From: Candidatus Bathyarchaeota archaeon
GTDB taxonomy: Archaea; Thermoproteota; Bathyarchaeia; Bathyarchaeales; Bathycorpusculaceae
DNA: 64,000 nt
Assembly (NCBI GenBank): GCA_026014745.1
Contig: JAOZHS010000001.1
Span: 310,001 to 374,000 of the forward strand
Reading direction: 5' to 3'
The notes under the pieces are model-generated. The model was given only the letters and a program-made list of their open reading frames with translations, made no database searches and was not told the DNA's origin. The position numbers were made by a program, and so were the translations under genes. This document shows positions 44,512 to 51,177 of the stretch, in pieces; the stretch's first letter is position 1, and each line of letters begins with the position of its first letter.

Positions 44512-45582
44512 ATGCAAAGAACCGCCGTGTGCCTAAAAGTCGCCAAGCAGCAGGGCGAAACAGCCATCGCATTAGCCAACAAACTTCTCCTCATGGACAA
44601 GACGCTTGCGGTTAGCCACGTCGGCGACGACCTTTGCATCCCCATCATCAGGCAACCCGACGACGCTGAACTCGAAAAAATTACCACCGCCTTGCCCCGC
44701 TTCGAAGTAGCCACCTGCGACTTCACACAGAAACGCCCCGTCACCGAAACCCTCACCCAAGCGCTACAAGGCAAACTTCCCGCCGAGTTGCTTGAGGCGG
44801 TTCCACAGGCATTTGACATAATCGGCGACATCGTCGTTATCGATATCCCCACCTCGCTTGAGCCATACGGTAGCCTCATTGGGGAAGCTGTTATGCAAAC
44901 TCATCGAAGCGTCTGCACCGTGCTTGCCAAGGCAGGCGACATAAGTGGCGTCTTTCGAGTCCGCGACTACACTCACCTCGCAGGTGAACACAAAACCCAA
45001 ACCATACACCGTGAATTTGGCTGCAGCTACCATGTCGACATCGCCAAAGCCTACTTTTCGCCGCGGCTTAGCCACGAGCATGAGCGGGTCGCAGGGTTGG
45101 TGCAGAAGGGTGAGGTGGTTGCGGATTTGTTTGCTGGGGTGGGTCCTTTTTCGGTTTTGATTGGTAAACAAAACCCACAAGTGAACGTGTACGCTGTAGA
45201 CCTTAACCCCGACGCCGTGGAACTGCTCAAGGTTAACGTGAAGGCAAACAAAGTGGAGAATCGCGTGTTTCCGCTTCTTGCTGATGCCCGCGTCATTGCG
45301 GCAAGTCAACTTCACGGCGTAGCTGACCGCGTCATCATGAATCTGCCTGAGACCGCGATTGACTTTGTTGATGCTGCCTGCAACGCCATCAAGCCAGCGG
45401 GCGGTGTGGCTCATTTTTATGGGTTTGTTCGTGCGCCTGACACGGTTGAGAATTTGCAGCGGCGGTTTAGCGTGTTGGTTGAGCAGAGTGGCAGAAGAGT
45501 TGAGGCTTTTGTTTGTGCTCGCAGTATTCGTGAGACGGCGCCGTTTGAGTCGCAGATTGTTTTAGACGCCCAAATCCGTTAA
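44512..45582 (+). CDS. trm5: tRNA (guanine37-N1)-methyltransferase Trm5
   Basis: The protein has an N-terminal D1/D2 region (about residues 1-190) with HREFGCSYHVDIAKAYFSPRLSHEHERV, then a class-I SAM-methyltransferase domain: VADLFAGVGPFSVLIG near residue 205, YAVDLNPDAVELLKVNVKAN, and the NLPE catalytic motif near residue 275. It methylates G37 of tRNA, needed for correct reading frame. It is tightly linked to rtcA. Wyosine-type activity (Taw22) of some paralogues cannot be excluded. Confidence 0.92.
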   Translation: MQRTAVCLKVAKQQGETAIALANKLLLMDKTLAVSHVGDDLCIPIIRQPDDAELEKITTALPRFEVATCDFTQKRPVTETLTQALQGKLPAELLEAVPQAFDIIGDIVVIDIPTSLEPYGSLIGEAVMQTHRSVCTVLAKAGDISGVFRVRDYTHLAGEHKTQTIHREFGCSYHVDIAKAYFSPRLSHEHERVAGLVQKGEVVADLFAGVGPFSVLIGKQNPQVNVYAVDLNPDAVELLKVNVKANKVENRVFPLLADARVIAASQLHGVADRVIMNLPETAIDFVDAACNAIKPAGGVAHFYGFVRAPDTVENLQRRFSVLVEQSGRRVEAFVCARSIRETAPFESQIVLDAQIR

Positions 45583-45601
45583 CGGTTCAGTTTGACTTTG
45601 G

Positions 45602-45643
45602 CTCTAACCTTTAGAGTGGTATCTCTAACCTGTAGGGCTATAA
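45602..45643 (+). promoter_or_regulatory. Tandem-dyad promoter element, copy A
   Basis: CTCTA-N5-TAGAG, 6 bases, then CTCTA-N5-TAGGG running into CTATAA. The two dyad starts are 21 bp apart. The last A of TATAA is 25 bases before the ATG at 45668, the right spacing for a leaderless archaeal transcript. Confidence 0.8.
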
Positions 45644-45667
45644 TCGTCAACCCCTCATTGTCTGCAA

Positions 45668-46258
45668 ATGTCACTCGTAATTGGGTTAATCACACTCTTT
45701 CTTACTTCGTTTGGTTTAGGGCTAATCCCGTTTGCTGGCCCCTCAACCTTGTTTATCGCTTCTAACGCCGTCCTCCTTTTAGGAGTATCTGATGCGCCAA
45801 CTTTAGCTGCGGTAGCATGTTTGGTGGCGTTTGGCTCCGCTTTGGCAAAAAGCGTGCATTACATGGTTACCTTTTATGCAAGTAACCGCCTAAGCCCCAT
45901 AAGACAGCAACGGTTGAATGCGAGCGCTCAAAAGATTAACCGCTGGGCTTTTCTGCTCCTCTTCGGCGCCGCGTCAACGCCGATTCCTGATGACCCCATC
46001 GTTATTCCGCTTGGCTTAATCAAGTATAGTCCCTACAAGTTTTTCTTAGCCTATTTTTTGGGAAAAATAATTATTACCCTCACAGGTGCATTCATAGGCA
46101 GTTGGACTGGTCAAATGCTCTCCGAGTGGCTAACTCCCGAAGTTACCATAGCGTCTTCAATCATCTTGACGGTGGTCTTCACAGTTATCCTGTTGAAGGT
46201 TGATCTAGGCAAACTAACAGAAAAAATCCTGAGGAAAAAACATGAAGCTGTCGCCTAA
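45668..46258 (+). CDS. VTT/DedA-like membrane protein (YqaA type)
   Basis: Residues 5-190 are largely hydrophobic with about five membrane spans. It carries LLFGAASTPIPDDPIVIPLGLIKYSP, the re-entrant-loop pattern of VTT/DedA proteins that move or scramble lipids and lipid-linked sugars. The ATG lies exactly 25 bases after the TATAA of copy A and no Shine-Dalgarno is seen, so the transcript is probably leaderless. It overlaps the next gene by 17 bases. Substrate is unknown; membrane lipid transport is inferred. Confidence 0.8.
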   Translation: MSLVIGLITLFLTSFGLGLIPFAGPSTLFIASNAVLLLGVSDAPTLAAVACLVAFGSALAKSVHYMVTFYASNRLSPIRQQRLNASAQKINRWAFLLLFGAASTPIPDDPIVIPLGLIKYSPYKFFLAYFLGKIIITLTGAFIGSWTGQMLSEWLTPEVTIASSIILTVVFTVILLKVDLGKLTEKILRKKHEAVA

Positions 46259-47291
46259 ACAGAAACGCGCCATAATAATACCCATACAGGTAGCCGTCAG
46301 CATCCTGTTGCTCTACTTACTATTCCGAAACGTCGACTTGGCACAGGCCCAACAAATCCTATCCGCCACAAATATCCCCATACTCGCGGTTTCGGTGGTT
46401 TTCTTTATTCTCTCCTCGTTTGCCATCGGTATAGGACTCCACAGCGCCCTCAAAGCAACAAACGCTGCGCCCCCCTTCAAAACAACCATGCTTGCCAACT
46501 TCGGCGGTCAACTCTTAAGCGATGTAACCCCCGCCAAGTCAGGCTACTTCGCCACCCCTGTGCTGCTAAACCAGCTCAAAGCGGTACCGCTAGAAAAGGG
46601 TCTGATGAGCGTTATGGCGGTTGGTGCAGGCAACTTTTTCGTCAAAGCTATAATCTCCTCGCTTGCCCTACTCTACTTCCTGTACCGCATACCCGCCACG
46701 GTTATGGATTCCACGATAACTAACGCCTTAGTGGTCGGCATCATAATACTACTCATCTGCGGCATCGGCTTAACTGTGCTTGTTTGGACCAACTATTTCT
46801 CAGGCTTTTTGCAGCGGCTATCAAAGTTGCCCTTGATTGGTCGAGCAATCAAAAAACTCCAAGACATCCGCGTGTTATTCTCTAAAGATAAAGCTGCAAT
46901 GCGCAAATCCATAAAAATCATCGTGGTTTCCGTGCTTGGCTCCGTTCTCTTCAGCGGAATATCCCTCTTTATCTTAGCCCAAGCGATGGGCATGACTGAA
47001 CCCTCACTTGTTGATTTCATGTTCATGGGGCCTTTAACGGCGGCTTTCATGTATGTTCCTATAACTTTTGCTGGGTTGGGTTTGCAGGAAGCAGCTTACG
47101 TCTTTTTACTCACAGGGATAAGTGCACAGCCAGAAGTGATTCTTCCTTTTGCAGTAACCTTCTCTTTGCTGGTTCGTTTAATTGCTGTTACCACGGACCT
47201 TGTCGGGTTGCCTCCTTTGCTAAAAACAAGCGACAGTCTCCTTAATCGCTTTCATCGCCAAAAAACTGCCCCTGAGGTCAAAGAAACCTAA
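46242..47291 (+). CDS. UPF0104/LPG-synthase-TM-like membrane protein
   Basis: The 349-aa protein has about eight membrane spans and motifs of the UPF0104 (lysylphosphatidylglycerol synthase TM / AglD) family: QLLSDVTPAKSGYFATPVLLNQL, PLTAAFMYVPITFAGLGLQEAAYVFLL. Relatives flip lipid-linked sugars or lysyl-lipids. It overlaps the VTT gene by 17 bases, so the two are an operon under copy A. Lipid or dolichol-sugar handling is inferred. Confidence 0.85.
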   Translation: MKLSPKQKRAIIIPIQVAVSILLLYLLFRNVDLAQAQQILSATNIPILAVSVVFFILSSFAIGIGLHSALKATNAAPPFKTTMLANFGGQLLSDVTPAKSGYFATPVLLNQLKAVPLEKGLMSVMAVGAGNFFVKAIISSLALLYFLYRIPATVMDSTITNALVVGIIILLICGIGLTVLVWTNYFSGFLQRLSKLPLIGRAIKKLQDIRVLFSKDKAAMRKSIKIIVVSVLGSVLFSGISLFILAQAMGMTEPSLVDFMFMGPLTAAFMYVPITFAGLGLQEAAYVFLLTGISAQPEVILPFAVTFSLLVRLIAVTTDLVGLPPLLKTSDSLLNRFHRQKTAPEVKET

Positions 47292-47330
47292 AAGTGCATT
47301 GAGCTCAAAGCGGTTTTGATGAGTCAAGTA

Positions 47331-47804
47331 CTATGATTTTAGTTGTTTTATGAGCACTTTGGCTTTTAGGGGCAGTTCGGGTTTGTTTTGCCGGTTTAAT
47401 ATCGAGAAGAAGGCTCCAAAGAATATCAGCCCAAACCCAAACACGGCTATCCCCTCTATGGGTACCACCCCCCATTCCAGCAATAGGGTGAATACGATTA
47501 GGGATATGCCGAGTATGACTATGCCTGCATTGCTCTTAGATGCGGTGGACTGGAGTGTGAACTCTTTTTTACCCAACTCTGTTACTGAGAAGTAGCCTTC
47601 TTTTTCCTCTATCATTGCTGAGGCGACAAGATAGTTCCAGTCGTGATGGAAGTGTCCATCGGACTTGTAGCCTAATGCTGTGGAGATCTGCGATTTTACT
47701 CCGGGAAGGGCTCTGATGCGGCTGTGAGGCGTTGAATAGATGAGGTAGAGTAGTTTGGTTCGCGGTGCCTGTATGTCTGTGTTTATTCCCCTGCTCTTCG
47801 CCAC
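47331..47804 (-). CDS. Winged-helix protein with two membrane helices
   Basis: Residues about 15-80 look like a winged helix (TKLLYLIYSTPHSRIRALPGV, LVASAMIEEKEGYFSVTELGKKEF). Two membrane helices follow at about 92-112 (AGIVILGISLIVFTLLLEWGV) and 116-137. A short basic tail ends it. A membrane-bound regulator is likely. It sits in the middle of the four dyad-element genes and is divergent from copy B, making it the local candidate for their regulator (inference). Confidence 0.7.
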   Translation of the reverse strand: MAKSRGINTDIQAPRTKLLYLIYSTPHSRIRALPGVKSQISTALGYKSDGHFHHDWNYLVASAMIEEKEGYFSVTELGKKEFTLQSTASKSNAGIVILGISLIVFTLLLEWGVVPIEGIAVFGFGLIFFGAFFSILNRQNKPELPLKAKVLIKQLKS

Positions 47805-47863
47805 TTCCTAACCTCCGCTTGTCTACTTTGTTTTTTAGGAGAACACCGAAAAAATGGATATGA

Positions 47864-47905
47864 CTCTATGTCTTAGAGTTGAGGCTCTATATGGTAGAGC
47901 TATAA
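47864..47905 (+). promoter_or_regulatory. Tandem-dyad promoter element, copy B
   Basis: CTCTA-TGTCT-TAGAG, 6 bases, then CTCTA-TATGG-TAGAG followed by CTATAA: the best-preserved copy. Position +25 from the last A is a GTG at 47930, which is out of frame with the PAP2 protein by one base in a run of seven A's. Confidence 0.8.
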
Positions 47906-47940
47906 CACGCAAGCCACACCGCTCTCTGCGTGAAAAAAAC

Positions 47941-48681
47941 TTGCCCACTAAAAATCTGCACCCAACAAAACAAATAAACTATTGGATTCCCGTTTTGTTG
48001 TTGTCTCTTTGCTGTTTTGTGCTAATCGCCATTACACGAAACCTCTTCAGTGGATTCAATCTGACAATAAATTCGTGGGCAGCAAGCATAAACACAGGCG
48101 CCTTAACGCAGCCTTCAGAGATTATCTCTAGCTGTTTTGATACAACAGTGCTGTTTGGTGTTAGTTTTCTGTTCTTCTGTGTCTTGCTCTATAGAGGTCG
48201 CTCTTGGGATGGGTTTTTGCTTTTAGGCGGAATGGGCTTAGACGCGTTTTTACTTGTGCTCTTAAAAACCTTGGTGGATTCACCTAGACCCTTGAATAGT
48301 TTAATCTTGGAAGACAGTTTTTCCTTTCCAAGTGGACACCTGACAAGTACTCTTGTCTTTTTGGGTTTGCTAACTTATCTGGCATGGCGAACCCATAAAA
48401 CACCCTTGAAAATCGGTTTAGCTGTCCTCACACCGTCGCTGGCAGTGCTGGTTGGGTATAATCGGCTATACTTGAATGCCCATTGGTTTACTGACGTGGT
48501 CGCTGCGCCTTTTTTGGCGTTGTTTTTGATTGCGACTACAATTCTAATCTTGCATTACTTACAAGACAAGCAGATTTGGGAACGGCGTTTCTCCCCAACG
48601 CTGTCTACTCTGCGTCTTAGATTTGCTGCTCTATATGGTAGAGCTATAACCCCCAGTAACCGCATAGTGAGGAGTGACTAA
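47941..48681 (+). CDS. PAP2-family membrane phosphatase
   Basis: The phosphatase motifs are KTLVDSPRPLN (near residue 100), SFPSGHLTSTLVFLG and YNRLYLNAHWFTDVVAA, the three conserved blocks of PAP2 acid phosphatases; about six membrane helices surround them. The family removes phosphate from lipid phosphates such as undecaprenyl or dolichyl pyrophosphate. TTG 47941 is the first in-frame start after the promoter element. The open frame extends upstream through copy B, but that part would lie before the transcription start. See the finding on the A7 run. Copy C lies inside its C-terminal codons. Confidence 0.85.
   Translation: MPTKNLHPTKQINYWIPVLLLSLCCFVLIAITRNLFSGFNLTINSWAASINTGALTQPSEIISSCFDTTVLFGVSFLFFCVLLYRGRSWDGFLLLGGMGLDAFLLVLLKTLVDSPRPLNSLILEDSFSFPSGHLTSTLVFLGLLTYLAWRTHKTPLKIGLAVLTPSLAVLVGYNRLYLNAHWFTDVVAAPFLALFLIATTILILHYLQDKQIWERRFSPTLSTLRLRFAALYGRAITPSNRIVRSD
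48608..48649 (+). promoter_or_regulatory. Tandem-dyad promoter element, copy C
   Basis: CTCTG-CGTCT-TAGAT (degenerate first dyad), 6 bases, then CTCTA-TATGG-TAGAG and CTATAA. It is embedded in the last codons of the PAP2 gene. The GTG at 48674 is exactly 25 bases after the last A. Confidence 0.75.
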
Positions 48682-48934
48682 AATGCGTGAGCAAATAGAA
48701 GCAGCCTTCGAATACACTATTGAGCATCCTGAAGCTCTCATGATTTTAGGTGGAATGTTCTTTGCGTTTATCTCTATTTTTACTGCGGCGGTTGATGCTC
48801 AAACAACAAATTTTGTGCGATTTTTAGGCGTGGGGCTGATTGTGCTGGGTGTCTTACTTTATGTGTTGCATTTGGGTTTGCGGTTTTTGATTAGGGCGTT
48901 TCGTAGACTTTTCCACTTAGCCCTCGACCCTTAA
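48674..48934 (+). CDS. Two-helix membrane protein with EHPE motif (paralogue 1)
   Basis: The protein has EYTIEHPEALMILGGMFFAFISIFTAA as first helix region and a second helix (FLGVGLIVLGVLLYVLHLGLRFLI), then a basic tail. GTG 48674 fits the leaderless position; ATG 48683, preceded by GAGGAG, is equally good. The protein is a paralogue of the one at 49120. No function is known. It overlaps the PAP2 stop, but has its own element copy C. Confidence 0.75.
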   Translation: MTKMREQIEAAFEYTIEHPEALMILGGMFFAFISIFTAAVDAQTTNFVRFLGVGLIVLGVLLYVLHLGLRFLIRAFRRLFHLALDP

Positions 48935-49053
48935 CCACCCAAATGATTTTTAGAGCAAAATTAATGCGTTAAAAATGGTTCTTTTCAGGTTTGGTGCCTA
49001 CCTTTGGCTCTTAGTTGTCTGCGGTAAGGCGGGTAATCGGTGTTTTGGTTTAA

Positions 49054-49095
49054 CTCTATACCTTAGAGTTAGGACTCTAATTGGTAGGGCTATAA
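49054..49095 (+). promoter_or_regulatory. Tandem-dyad promoter element, copy D
   Basis: CTCTA-TACCT-TAGAG, 6 bases, then CTCTA-ATTGG-TAGGG and CTATAA. The GTG at 49120 is 25 bases after the last A, as in copies A and C. Confidence 0.8.
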
Positions 49096-49119
49096 CCCCG
49101 CTGCTACACCTACACTGGT

Positions 49120-49368
49120 GTGGTTGGTATGCGACAAAAAACCGAATTCCCCCTCAAATATTCCGTCGAGCACCCTGAAGGTCTAGTCCTGTTAGCAGGC
49201 ATATTCATAGCCTTATTCTTCATCTTCCTCCTTACGTTGGATGTCCACACCATTATTTTTCTGGGGCTCCCCGCCGCAGCCATGGCTATCTTTCTATTCT
49301 ACCTAATGCATCGGATTATGCGATATCCAGTGCGCCGTTTCCAAGAAATAATTCCATCCGCACCTTAA
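49120..49368 (+). CDS. Two-helix membrane protein with EHPE motif (paralogue 2)
   Basis: KYSVEHPEGLVLLAGIFIALFFIFLLTLD matches the first half of its paralogue at 48674, including the EHPE-G/A-L turn before the helix. A second helix (IIFLGLPAAAMAIFLFYLM) and a basic, Arg-rich tail follow. GTG 49120 or ATG 49129 is the start. Function unknown. Two paralogues behind two separate element copies suggest a duplicated gene plus promoter. Confidence 0.75.
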   Translation: MVGMRQKTEFPLKYSVEHPEGLVLLAGIFIALFFIFLLTLDVHTIIFLGLPAAAMAIFLFYLMHRIMRYPVRRFQEIIPSAP

Positions 49369-49386
49369 GCTCCCGCGGGTGATTTT

Positions 49387-49560
49387 ATGAAGAAAGTTAT
49401 TGCATGGACACTTGCCCTGATTGTTTTGTTGACGCTGTTCATCTTGTTGATGACGCTGGGGTACCTGCTTAACTGTCACCCGCTTGCAATTGCCGCCTTA
49501 GCCGTTTTGACCCTACTTTCGGGGCTATCAACCTACTACGTGCTCTCTCGTGAAACCTGA
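49387..49560 (+). CDS. 57-aa two-helix membrane protein
   Basis: A short gene 18 bases after paralogue 2. It starts MKKVIAWTLALIVLLTLFIL and contains a second helix (AIAALAVLTLLSGLSTYYVL). GGGTGA precedes the ATG by a few bases. Being two-helix and immediately downstream, it is probably in the same operon. It is easily missed because of its length. Confidence 0.6.
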   Translation: MKKVIAWTLALIVLLTLFILLMTLGYLLNCHPLAIAALAVLTLLSGLSTYYVLSRET

Positions 49561-49567
49561 CCCACAA

Positions 49568-50002
49568 CTAAAAATCCGCTGAAGCCACAAAGGTAACTTT
49601 GACTCTCTGCTTGGGGTTTTTGAGTTTCTCTACAAATTCTCGGGGCAAATCATTAGATGCCCTGTCGGCGCATATTGCCAGTGTGCGGTTGCAGATGAAG
49701 CTGCTTCGGCGAACTACCAAATCAGAGGGATGCGTTAATTGTAGCTTGGGAGAACCTGAAGCGTTGATTTGCTCTGTTATGTCGTCTGCTTCGATTTGGA
49801 TGGTGAGCTTGGCGTTTGGCGATTGCAGGGCTTGCTTGAATTGGGGGCTTAAATCGGCTGCGGCTTTCTCTGCTGCCACCGCGACTATGCAGTCTCCTGT
49901 TGGGGTGAGGTGGGTGTCTTTGGTGAGCATAAGCGTAGTGGGATGTATGGCTTGGATGTTTGGGTGTCCCTGTGCCCAGACAACCTCAGTAACATGCTTC
50001 AA
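49568..50002 (-). CDS. DUF371-family archaeal protein
   Basis: The sequence, about 144 aa, has the DUF371 pattern: VVWAQGHPNIQAIHPTTLMLTKD, GDCIVAVAAEKAAADLSP and SFICNRTLAICADRASNDLPREFVEKL. It consists of two similar beta-rich halves. The function of the family is unknown. The start is a TTG at 50002; ATG codons nearby are out of frame. It follows the winged-helix gene upstream with the stop touching its start (TAATTG). Confidence 0.85.
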   Translation of the reverse strand: MKHVTEVVWAQGHPNIQAIHPTTLMLTKDTHLTPTGDCIVAVAAEKAAADLSPQFKQALQSPNAKLTIQIEADDITEQINASGSPKLQLTHPSDLVVRRSSFICNRTLAICADRASNDLPREFVEKLKNPKQRVKVTFVASADF

Positions 50003-50965
50003 TTATTCGCGAACCTCAATTGAATCAACCTTGCCGTCGCCATCCAAATCAAACCCCTGAATAACCACCGCAAAGGTGTCCTCTCCTTTATACTTCTGCA
50101 GGGTAGTTTTCCAAAAATTCGTCAACGCAATCACGCAGGCTTTAGTTCCAACAGCCTTGTTGCCTGCTAACACGATGATACGTTTAGTCTCATCCCATGG
50201 GTTCACGATTTTGGCTATGACGCCTGTGACGTCGGAGGTGAAAATCTGCGACGACTTCTTAGACGCTAACCCGCCTAAGAGAAATCCCTGCGGGGAGGTT
50301 TGCATTATAAATTTGATGGGCAAGTATTCGTTGATTTCCTGCGTGAGCAGGTTGGTGCCCGGACCACCGACGAGGAGTAGGTTGTTTTTTTCTTCTTTTT
50401 CCGCCTTCACGTCCACGTCTAGCTTAACCGCGAACTCTTCGGGGGTGCGCGTGAATTGCCCCAAAAACAGGGCTAAGTGTGCTGCGTAGTGGCCGTCTCG
50501 GGCGCTGGTTTTGAAGGGGCCGTGTGGTTGGGGGCTGCCGACTACGATTTTGCCGTTGAAGGTGGTGTCTTGGATGAATTCTTTGAAGAAGGTTTGGAGT
50601 GGTTTGCTGATGTTTAGGGGGGTGCGGTTTTGGATGGGTTTGTAGCCTTGGGGGAATTCGACGCCGAAGGCGGGTGAGGTGGTTTTGTAGTATTTGGCGG
50701 TTGCGCCTTTCTTTTTTTCTTCTTTGGCGATTTCGATGGCGCCTGCTTTTTGGAGTTTTTTGATGTGGTAGTAGACTTTTTGTTCTTGGATGTCTAGTTT
50801 TTTGGCGATTTCGAGGGGGTACATTTCTTGTTGGCTGAGCATGGTGAGGATTTTCCAGCTTAGGGGGCCGAGGATGGTTTTGAGTTTTTGGGCGTCTTTT
50901 AGGATTGTGATTTCTTTTATTTCTTGGGTGTTGTTGTTTTCTTGGAGGAGCATTTTTTTGTCCAT
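50003..50965 (-). CDS. Winged-helix regulator with S-layer-like domain and EF-hand loop
   Basis: Residues about 30-100 are an ArsR-like winged helix (GPLSWKILTMLSQQEMYPLEIAKKLDIQEQKVYYHIKKLQ). The C-terminal ~150 residues resemble the archaeal S-layer C-terminal domain (LLLVGGPGTNLLTQEINEYLP, IVLAGNKAVGTKACVIALTNFW). The protein ends with DLDGDGKVDSIE, a perfect 12-residue EF-hand calcium loop. No membrane span is visible, so it is cytoplasmic and would be a regulator that uses an S-layer-type sensor. It is divergent from glmS across a palindrome. Confidence 0.72.
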   Translation of the reverse strand: MDKKMLLQENNNTQEIKEITILKDAQKLKTILGPLSWKILTMLSQQEMYPLEIAKKLDIQEQKVYYHIKKLQKAGAIEIAKEEKKKGATAKYYKTTSPAFGVEFPQGYKPIQNRTPLNISKPLQTFFKEFIQDTTFNGKIVVGSPQPHGPFKTSARDGHYAAHLALFLGQFTRTPEEFAVKLDVDVKAEKEEKNNLLLVGGPGTNLLTQEINEYLPIKFIMQTSPQGFLLGGLASKKSSQIFTSDVTGVIAKIVNPWDETKRIIVLAGNKAVGTKACVIALTNFWKTTLQKYKGEDTFAVVIQGFDLDGDGKVDSIEVRE

Positions 50966-51029
50966 GGGGCTTCAGGATGGTATGGGCGTACGGTATTAAA
51001 AAATTTTTTGTAACGGTTGTGTGTTGGGT

Positions 51030-51046
51030 GTATTGAGATTCAATAC
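51030..51046. promoter_or_regulatory. Perfect palindrome between winged-helix gene and glmS
   Basis: GTATTGA-GAT-TCAATAC is a 7-bp perfect inverted repeat with a 3-bp spacer. It lies about 65 bases upstream of the winged-helix gene start (minus strand) and about 130 bases before glmS. A TATA-like tract for the minus gene lies between it and the gene. It may be an operator for either gene. Confidence 0.5.
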
Positions 51047-51177
51047 GTCCCATCAGAATTGACCCGACCCTTACAAAAAAATTTTGGGCATCCAAATAAA
51101 ATGTTAAAAATCCTTAAAAACCATGCACCATTTCCAATACCTGAACATAAATCTTGCATTAATCGAGGCAAAAAACA

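Noticed and set aside
45602-45643. Tandem dyads as a riboswitch or RNA hairpins
   Set aside because: They lie upstream of and run into the TATA box, with the start codon at the predicted transcription start, so they would not be in the transcript of the gene they precede.
48975-49178. Plus-strand 67-aa frame across copy D
   Set aside because: It runs through the promoter element and into the next gene in another frame; no family or ribosome-binding signal.
50424-51095. Long minus-strand Arg/Pro/His-rich frame
   Set aside because: It is an alternate frame of the winged-helix/S-layer gene, with composition of a shadow frame.
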